Positions 7,041-10,779 of a stretch of DNA of 10,779 nucleotides are shown one piece after another. How positions within the stretch are numbered: position 1 is the stretch's first letter; each line of letters starts with the position of its first letter. The notes beneath the pieces are model-generated. The model saw nothing but the letters and a program-made list of their open reading frames with translations. It was not told the origin of the DNA and made no database searches. This DNA is from an archaeon (GTDB lineage Archaea; Thermoproteota; Bathyarchaeia; TCS64), in NCBI GenBank assembly GCA_020444005.1, contig JAHLLU010000043.1, forward strand, positions 1 to 10,779. Reading direction: 5' to 3'. Position numbers and translations under genes: made by a program.

Positions 7041-7400
7041 ATGGTAAAAGTCATGCTTGTGGACGATGATAAGAATCTACAACGAGTCTATCTTACTTTA
7101 TTCAAGTTGAATAACCTAGAAATTGTCGCACAAGCATACGATGGAGTCCAAGCTGTAGAGCAATATGGTTTACTGAACTCTAAACCGGATGCTGTGATCA
7201 TGGATCAGCGGATGCCAAGAATGGATGGAATAACCGCCACAAGAAAGATAAGGGAAATAGACCCAGATGCAAGAATAATCTTCCTCAGCGCAGATGATAC
7301 AGTTGAGATTCAGGCAAAAAACGCCGGCGCAAAGCTATTTCTCACAAAACCAGTATCGATAGAAACACTGTTGGAATCGATTGATATAATCATAAAATAG
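7041..7400 (+). CDS. Standalone receiver-domain response regulator, paired with the kinase
   Basis: A 119-residue CheY-like receiver with no output domain. Key residues are present: acidic pocket DDD (8-10), phosphoacceptor D55 in IMDQRMP, S83 in FLSADD in the switch position, and K103 in LTKPVS. The length is that of a single receiver fold. It starts 5 bases after the kinase stop with only a weak ribosome site, so it is probably translated together with the kinase, and phosphotransfer from H186 to D55 is the expected reaction. With no fused effector, it must act by binding another protein, such as one of the small winged-helix proteins nearby, or as a phosphate shuttle. Confidence 0.93.
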   Translation: MVKVMLVDDDKNLQRVYLTLFKLNNLEIVAQAYDGVQAVEQYGLLNSKPDAVIMDQRMPRMDGITATRKIREIDPDARIIFLSADDTVEIQAKNAGAKLFLTKPVSIETLLESIDIIIK

Positions 7401-7408
7401 ATTTTGGT

Positions 7409-7684
7409 TTAAGCTGGGGCGAAGACGTCTTTCAGGAAACGCATTCCTTCAAGTGCTTCTTTTCCGTCATCGGTTAGGAAATATTTGACCTTATTTCGGG
7501 TAGATGACTCATTGGATTCAATAGTCTTGATGAATTTTTTGCTCGTCAGCATATCCATGATTTCACTATAGACGTTCCAGCTAACCTTTGTGTTATAGAG
7601 AATGTGTGTAGGCTTATGGATGCCAGAGTCAATGGACTCCAGAACCTCACACACTAGCTCTGTACGCGATCTTCTTCTTCCCAT
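7409..7684 (-). CDS. Small winged-helix DNA-binding protein (HTH_45-like), copy A
   Basis: A 91-residue protein that is essentially one archaeal winged helix. Residues about 8-60 carry the helices (ELVCEVLESIDSGIHKPTHI, then a recognition helix around VSWNVYSEIMDML), and the wing and last strand follow in KVKYFLTDDGKEALEGM. The N-terminus is basic (MGRRRSR). It resembles the HTH_45 group of archaeal regulators and is a paralogue of the protein encoded at 8640-8954; both share KPTHI followed by a short turn and an aromatic-rich recognition helix. It converges on the first receiver gene with 8 bases between the stops and is divergent from the second receiver. It could be the missing DNA-binding output for a receiver; no direct evidence shows this. 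Confidence 0.8.
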   Translation of the reverse strand: MGRRRSRTELVCEVLESIDSGIHKPTHILYNTKVSWNVYSEIMDMLTSKKFIKTIESNESSTRNKVKYFLTDDGKEALEGMRFLKDVFAPA

Positions 7685-7710
7685 GGATCTATAATCCGTC
7701 TGTAAAAACT

Positions 7711-7718
7711 ATATAATA
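7711..7718 (-). promoter_or_regulatory. TATA element for the minus-strand winged-helix gene, copy A
   Basis: On the minus strand this reads TATTATAT in an AT-rich tract, 27-34 bases before the ATG at 7684-7682. The spacing fits a nearly leaderless transcript. Confidence 0.5.
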
Positions 7719-7754
7719 GATATTTAGCAAAATAATCGAAACTTGTTACGAGAT

Positions 7755-7768
7755 TCGATATATATCGA
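7755..7768. promoter_or_regulatory. 14-bp perfect palindrome in a divergent promoter
   Basis: TCGATATATATCGA is self-complementary over 14 bases and lies between the divergent TATA elements at 7711-7718 (minus) and 7783-7790 (plus), 15 bases before the latter. Position and symmetry fit an activator or repressor site serving the copy A regulator and the second receiver. The AT-rich core makes chance more likely than for a mixed palindrome. Confidence 0.45.
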
Positions 7769-7782
7769 GTACCGAAATATTG

Positions 7783-7797
7783 TTTATATCTATAATA
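7783..7797 (+). promoter_or_regulatory. TATA element(s) of the second receiver gene
   Basis: TTTATATC (7783-7790), identical to the kinase TATA element, is followed by CTATAATA (7790-7797). ATG 7820 lies 23-37 bases downstream, so the transcript should be leaderless or nearly so. The upstream CGAAAT at 7773-7778 could be part of a TFB recognition element. Confidence 0.5.
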
Positions 7798-7819
7798 CAG
7801 ACCTAAAGTACGATTCAAT

Positions 7820-8227
7820 ATGACGGCGATAGATCGAATACTGCTTATCGACGATGATAAGAATTTCACAAAGATTTTCTCTGGTATATTAGAAGGTGAG
7901 GGGTATGAGATCGTTATTGCCCATACCGGTACAGAAGCTTTAGAGATACTGGAAGACAATTTCTTCGCCATACTGATAATTGACATCAGGCTCCCGGACA
8001 TAGATGGAATCGAATTAATCAGCAAGATAAACAAGACCGACCCAGATATGCGCAAGATAATATTGACAGGAAACCCATCACTGGACACTGTTCAGCAAGC
8101 CTTGAAGAAAGGAGCACACGATTATCTCATCAAGCCGGTTTCGCTAGATAGTATTAAAGAAACGATCCAAGAACAAATCAATGAACTGGACTCTGAACTA
8201 AGAGAGAAATACAAGAGTATAGCCTAG
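7820..8227 (+). CDS. Standalone receiver-domain response regulator, second copy
   Basis: A 135-residue receiver protein. The acidic pocket is DDD (11-13), the phosphoacceptor D55 in IIDIRLPDIDG, the switch Thr T83 in ILTGNP, and the conserved Lys K105 in LIKPVS. After the receiver fold there is a charged helix (about residues 107-132) with Glu, Lys and Gln, which is longer than in the first receiver and might pack on a partner or mediate pairing. No DNA-binding domain is fused. The gene has its own promoter divergent from the copy A winged-helix gene. Its stop TAG overlaps the PadR stop on the other strand within CTAG (8224-8227). It could accept phosphate from the kinase at 5851-7035 or from a kinase elsewhere. 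Confidence 0.93.
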   Translation: MTAIDRILLIDDDKNFTKIFSGILEGEGYEIVIAHTGTEALEILEDNFFAILIIDIRLPDIDGIELISKINKTDPDMRKIILTGNPSLDTVQQALKKGAHDYLIKPVSLDSIKETIQEQINELDSELREKYKSIA

Positions 8228-8595
8228 TCCTCGATAAACTTGAGGATATCACGCATCTGAGAACTATAGGCGTTTATTACCCTGTTTGCTTGAAGTGTAC
8301 CTTTCTCGGTTAACAGATAGTTCTTTCTTCGTCCGTCCTGTTCAATGGCGATCAAGCCCTTTTTCTCCAAGCTATATAGAAGGGGATAGAGGGTTCCGGG
8401 GCTTAGCAATACATCAAATCTTTTGTGAATATCAGCAATTATTCCATAACCGTGTGATGGATTTTCCTTTAGCATTGATAGGACAATTATATCTAGGAAT
8501 GATTTTACTAAATGATCCTGAATATCTGATTGAATACTGCTCAAGCTACCTGTATATTGAATATCATAGATATGATATTTCCGATTCCGTAACAA
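8224..8595 (-). CDS. PadR-family transcriptional regulator
   Basis: A small PadR-type winged helix. The diagnostic segment is LDIIVLSMLKENPSHGYGII, followed by the recognition part around SPGTLYPLLYSLEKKGLI, and by the wing GRRKNYLLTEKG, with a C-terminal helix (about residues 103-123) for dimerisation. PadR proteins usually repress genes and respond to small molecules; the effector is unknown here. The start is uncertain: no in-frame ATG precedes the fold, and the full frame opens with TTG at 8595. A second TTG at 8544 would give 106 residues, close to the usual size, and removes a poorly conserved N-terminus. The stop overlaps that of the second receiver gene on the opposite strand, and the start is divergent from the copy B winged-helix gene. 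Confidence 0.85.
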   Translation of the reverse strand: MLRNRKYHIYDIQYTGSLSSIQSDIQDHLVKSFLDIIVLSMLKENPSHGYGIIADIHKRFDVLLSPGTLYPLLYSLEKKGLIAIEQDGRRKNYLLTEKGTLQANRVINAYSSQMRDILKFIED

Positions 8596-8610
8596 TAGCT
8601 TGAATATTTC

Positions 8611-8619
8611 TTAATATAT
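8611..8619 (+). promoter_or_regulatory. TATA element of winged-helix gene copy B, possibly shared
   Basis: TTAATATAT lies 21-29 bases before ATG 8640, which fits a leaderless transcript and supports that start. Read on the other strand the same AT-rich tract lies ahead of the PadR gene, so it might drive both directions. Confidence 0.5.
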
Positions 8620-8639
8620 CGACCCAAGAATCACTCCTC

Positions 8640-8954
8640 ATGTTGAGTTGTAGTAATCGTCGAAACCGCTCCAAAATGGAAGTAAACCTCGATATACTAC
8701 GGGCAATCAACCAAGGCGAAGAAAAACCAACACACATAATGTCAAAAAGTAACACGACATGGATACAGCTTCAAGAAGGTCTAGGTTTTCTCGTGAAAAG
8801 CAAATTCGTTAAAGAAATTCCTAATATTAAACAGATGAAAAAAGTAGACAAACGGACAAAGAATAAATACGCTTTGACCGAGAAGGGTAAATCCGTTCTC
8901 AGATATTTTAGAAAAGAGTATGAACAGGTAGAAGTGCTGTTCCTATCCCTTTAA
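8640..8954 (+). CDS. Small winged-helix DNA-binding protein (HTH_45-like), copy B
   Basis: A 104-residue protein with a basic N-terminus (SNRRNRSK) and a winged helix at about residues 14-95: NLDILRAINQGEEKPTHI, recognition helix near TTWIQLQEGLGFL, then a basic wing with many Lys (KQMKKVDKRTKNKYALTEKG). It is paralogous to the protein encoded at 7409-7684, with the shared KPTHI segment, but the wing is longer and more basic and the C-terminal helix (YFRKEYEQVEVLF) is extended. Both are likely DNA-binding regulators. ATG 8640 was chosen from the TATA spacing; a Met at residue 13 (8676) would still keep the whole fold. The stop TAA overlaps that of the FmdE-like gene on the opposite strand in TTAA (8951-8954). 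Confidence 0.78.
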   Translation: MLSCSNRRNRSKMEVNLDILRAINQGEEKPTHIMSKSNTTWIQLQEGLGFLVKSKFVKEIPNIKQMKKVDKRTKNKYALTEKGKSVLRYFRKEYEQVEVLFLSL

Positions 8955-9397
8955 CAAGACTCAATCTCGAATATTTGAGCAAGCGGAGCCTCTTCGATTT
9001 CCTTTATCAGACTATGGGGTATTTCTTCATCCGTCATATTGCCTTTGAGTTTATCTATTACTTCTTTTTTAAGCTTGATTCTAACACTTTTGTTATCTCT
9101 GGAAGTGAAAAACGCCTCTACACCGGGTTGCTCAATTACAGTTATGTTCTTTTTTCCCATTGTACACCCTGTGCTGCTCTGGATTCCATCAATAACACAT
9201 GAGTCTGGAGGAGCCCAGTTGAGTCGTACTTCACAGTTTAGACCAAACCAGCCTTTGCAGTCAAGCATCTCAAGGGCTGTGATTCCCATTCTGAGCCCTA
9301 TGGTCATGAATGGTCCATCGTGTCCATGAAACTCGATGGCACGTTGTTCTAGCTCAGGGGTTAATTTTCTTGGTTTAGGTTCTTCTACAAAGTTCAT
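8951..9397 (-). CDS. FmdE-family protein with variant metal-site motif
   Basis: A 148-residue protein of the FmdE family (named for a subunit of tungsten/molybdenum formylmethanofuran dehydrogenase, but found widely as a standalone domain). The family pattern is clear in FHGHDGPFMTIGLRMG (residues 23-38) and in VIDGIQSSTGCTMGKKN (68-84). Typical members read HGHxCPG; here Asp-Gly follows the second His, so a Cys that usually sits in this motif is missing. Other possible ligands remain: H24, H26, C67 and C78. There is no membrane segment and no C-terminal Zn ribbon, so this is the short form. ATG 9397 was chosen because GGTGA (minus strand, 9403-9407) lies 5 bases ahead; the GTG at 9406 overlaps that site. 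No other methanogenesis gene is present, so a role in formylmethanofuran chemistry is not supported. Confidence 0.85.
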   Translation of the reverse strand: MNFVEEPKPRKLTPELEQRAIEFHGHDGPFMTIGLRMGITALEMLDCKGWFGLNCEVRLNWAPPDSCVIDGIQSSTGCTMGKKNITVIEQPGVEAFFTSRDNKSVRIKLKKEVIDKLKGNMTDEEIPHSLIKEIEEAPLAQIFEIESC

Positions 9398-9402
9398 TAA
9401 AT

Positions 9403-9407
9403 TCACC
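9403..9407 (-). promoter_or_regulatory. Shine-Dalgarno site of the FmdE-like gene
   Basis: On the minus strand this reads GGTGA, 5 bases before the ATG at 9397-9395. It argues for that ATG over the GTG at 9406-9404, which lies within the site itself. Confidence 0.6.
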
Positions 9408-9487
9408 AGTATTACGTTTATGGGATAAAGTAATAATTCATATTTAGATTTTCTCTAATAGAATCAGGAAAACTTGTTCCTTACTGT

Positions 9488-9495
9488 TTTTTATA
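9488..9495 (+). promoter_or_regulatory. TATA element of the M19 dipeptidase-like gene
   Basis: TTTTTATA lies 30-37 bases before ATG 9525, giving a predicted start near 9515-9520. It lies inside the frame that would open at TTG 9474, which argues against that earlier start. Confidence 0.5.
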
Positions 9496-9514
9496 CATCC
9501 GATCCCTTGCTATC

Positions 9515-9519
9515 AGGGA
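9515..9519 (+). promoter_or_regulatory. Ribosome binding site of the M19-like gene
   Basis: AGGGA lies 5 bases before ATG 9525 and supports that codon as the start. Confidence 0.45.
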
Positions 9520-9524
9520 TATTT

Positions 9525-10622
9525 ATGGGCAGAAGCTATCTGGACCTGAGTAAGGATGAGAAAGAACACGCACTTGCACTCCACAAAGAAAGCATAGTAA
9601 TCGACAGCAGCATAGTCTCCGTAATAGACTATGTCGCGGAAAACATGTGGCTGGAAGACGTGCTCGCTGGAGGGTTGACGGCAAGTAACCTCACAGTAGG
9701 CATGCAGCGTAGATTCGCTGAGGCATTAGCAGAGATTATTGAGCATAATCACTGGGCGAAAAAGAACGAGGACAAGGTCATCGTCGTTAAGAAGACAAGC
9801 GATATTGAGCGTGCAAAGAAGGAGGGAAAACATGGTATCATGTATGGACCACAGGATAGCATGTTCCTAGAACGCAACGTAGACTTCCTTGACGTAGCCT
9901 ATGAACACGGACTCAGAGCAATGCAACTAACCTATAACTGGAAAAACGAGGTAGGAGATGGTTGCCGAGAGAAAAAGGACAGTGGCCTCAGCTGGTTCGG
10001 AGAAGCCGTTGTAGAACGCATGAACAAATTAGGCATACTCATAGACCTTAGCCACACAGGAGATCAGACCTGTTGGGATGCTATCGAACAGAGCAAAGAC
10101 CCGGTTAGTTTCACACACATCATACCCAGACGTAGTGCCCCTGAGCAGCCCGGTGGATACGCTGAGTGGGCAAACAGAGCAACCAGTCTATGGGGTAGTT
10201 TTGTAGAGTATAGTAAGCAGCGTGGTAAGCCTGATGATATGATGCAGGCTTGTGCAGAGAAGGGCGGCGTAATTGGTGTTACTCCTTTCTTCGCAAAGAA
10301 GGCGGGAGATAGCAATCTCACTGATGACACCATGGATCAGTTGGATGATACAGTGGATATTGTTGGTATAGACCATGTTGGTTTCGGCTCAGACCTTGAG
10401 TTCCCTAACACCATTACAAGGTCAGCTTTCATCTATAAGCACCCTGAACGAATAGATGTAGACTATTTCACACCGCTAGACAAGGATTGGGGATATGGCT
10501 ACATGGAAAACATGCCACTTTTCACTATGGGGCTCGTAGCACGAGGCTATAGTGATCAAGAGATAAAGAAAATACTCGGGCTAAACTTCATGAAACTCTT
10601 CAAAAGAGTATGGGGAGCCTAA
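9525..10622 (+). CDS. M19-family (membrane/renal dipeptidase-like) protein with altered metal site
   Basis: A 365-residue TIM-barrel amidohydrolase of the M19 family, whose best-known members cleave dipeptides with two zinc ions. Family segments include FGEAVVERMNKLGILIDLSH (158-177), PVSFTH (193-198), IDHVGFGSDLEF (282-293) and the C-terminal LVARGYSDQEIKKILGLN (337-354). H177, H198 and D290 match conserved residues. The N-terminal HxD that normally follows a DG pair is replaced: the region reads IDSSIVS (26-32). The region expected to hold the bridging Glu (EGG) reads YGPQDS (107-112). There is no signal peptide or anchor despite the family name, so it is cytosolic. It may have one metal, a different reaction, or no catalysis. 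It is divergent from the FmdE-like gene and convergent, 5 bases from, the membrane protein fragment at 10628. Confidence 0.85.
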   Translation: MGRSYLDLSKDEKEHALALHKESIVIDSSIVSVIDYVAENMWLEDVLAGGLTASNLTVGMQRRFAEALAEIIEHNHWAKKNEDKVIVVKKTSDIERAKKEGKHGIMYGPQDSMFLERNVDFLDVAYEHGLRAMQLTYNWKNEVGDGCREKKDSGLSWFGEAVVERMNKLGILIDLSHTGDQTCWDAIEQSKDPVSFTHIIPRRSAPEQPGGYAEWANRATSLWGSFVEYSKQRGKPDDMMQACAEKGGVIGVTPFFAKKAGDSNLTDDTMDQLDDTVDIVGIDHVGFGSDLEFPNTITRSAFIYKHPERIDVDYFTPLDKDWGYGYMENMPLFTMGLVARGYSDQEIKKILGLNFMKLFKRVWGA

Positions 10623-10627
10623 CCCGA

Positions 10628-10777
10628 TCACCTATTTTTCATAACTTTTCTCTCCCAACGTCTAACGAACTCTGGAACAGTTCGTAGACTCTTCAAAAGG
10701 TAATACAATACTATACCACTGATTATCATAACGACAAAAGCCAATATTACAGCATTCCCGGCGATATTACGAGCATT
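10628..10777 (-). CDS. C-terminal fragment of a membrane protein
   Basis: A frame on the minus strand enters from the right edge and ends at TGA 10630-10628, giving 49 residues. It holds one strong hydrophobic segment, AVILAFVVMIISGIVLYYLL (fragment residues 9-28), followed by a basic, cytosol-type tail with Arg and Lys (SLRTVPEFVRRWERKVMKNR). By the positive-inside rule the C-terminus should be in the cytoplasm. The family cannot be named. It converges on the M19-like gene with 5 bases between the stops. Confidence 0.6.
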   Translation of the reverse strand, partial: NARNIAGNAVILAFVVMIISGIVLYYLLKSLRTVPEFVRRWERKVMKNR

Positions 10778-10779
10778 TA

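Noticed and set aside
7654..8088. 144-codon minus-strand frame across the divergent promoter and the second receiver
   Set aside because: It covers two promoters and runs antisense to a receiver with all key residues, so it is a chance frame.
8975..9329. Two plus-strand frames with hydrophobic stretches opposite the FmdE-like gene
   Set aside because: They are antisense to a recognisable family domain, and their hydrophobicity comes from reading the complementary strand of charged codons.
9474..9524. TTG at 9474 as the start of the M19-like gene, with a hydrophobic N-terminus that could look like a signal peptide
   Set aside because: This stretch contains the TATA element and the ribosome binding site for ATG 9525, so it is promoter and not coding.
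1..10779. CRISPR arrays, insertion sequences, tRNA or rRNA genes, inverted terminal repeats
   Set aside because: No regularly spaced repeats, transposase motifs or RNA gene signatures were seen on either strand.

Overview
This window looks like a piece of an archaeal chromosome. It carries two tandem group II chaperonin (thermosome) genes with Gly-Gly-Met tails, short AT-rich TATA-type promoters about 25 to 35 bases ahead of several start codons (suggesting short or absent leaders), standalone receiver proteins, and small archaeal winged-helix regulators. The first chaperonin has the GDGTTSVV form of the nucleotide motif, which resembles eukaryotic CCT; this hints weakly at an Asgard-type archaeon, but the lineage cannot be settled from the sequence alone.

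Layout. Bases 2-94 are the C-terminal end of an unidentified gene. Bases 100-4393 form a likely heat-shock or proteostasis module: a two-winged-helix ArsR-type regulator (169-900), then two chaperonin subunits in one operon (1069-2730 and 2744-4393). The promoters of the regulator and of the chaperonin operon carry nearly the same block: a TATA element, a conserved operator, and an ATG at the end of the operator. In the chaperonin copy the operator is a 37-bp near-perfect palindrome. The simplest reading is an autoregulated repressor that controls the chaperonin, functionally like Phr of Pyrococcus. In the chaperonin copy the ATG opens a 31-codon upstream ORF whose stop overlaps the chaperonin start (TAATG).

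Bases 4507-5685 encode an M20-family metallopeptidase/amidohydrolase. Bases 5851-8954 are a compact, more AT-rich signalling island: a soluble PAS histidine kinase with a coupled single-domain receiver, a second standalone receiver, two paralogous small winged-helix proteins and a PadR-type regulator. No DNA-binding domain is fused to either receiver, so any transcriptional output would have to act in trans.

Bases 8951-9397 (minus strand) encode an FmdE-family protein with an altered metal-site motif. Bases 9525-10622 encode an M19 (renal dipeptidase-like) protein in which several expected metal ligands appear to be replaced. Bases 10628-10777 (minus strand) are the C-terminus of a membrane protein cut by the window edge. 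Two convergent gene pairs share their stop codons in palindromic tetranucleotides (CTAG and TTAA). No tRNA, rRNA, CRISPR array, insertion sequence or gene-free stretch over 300 bases was seen.
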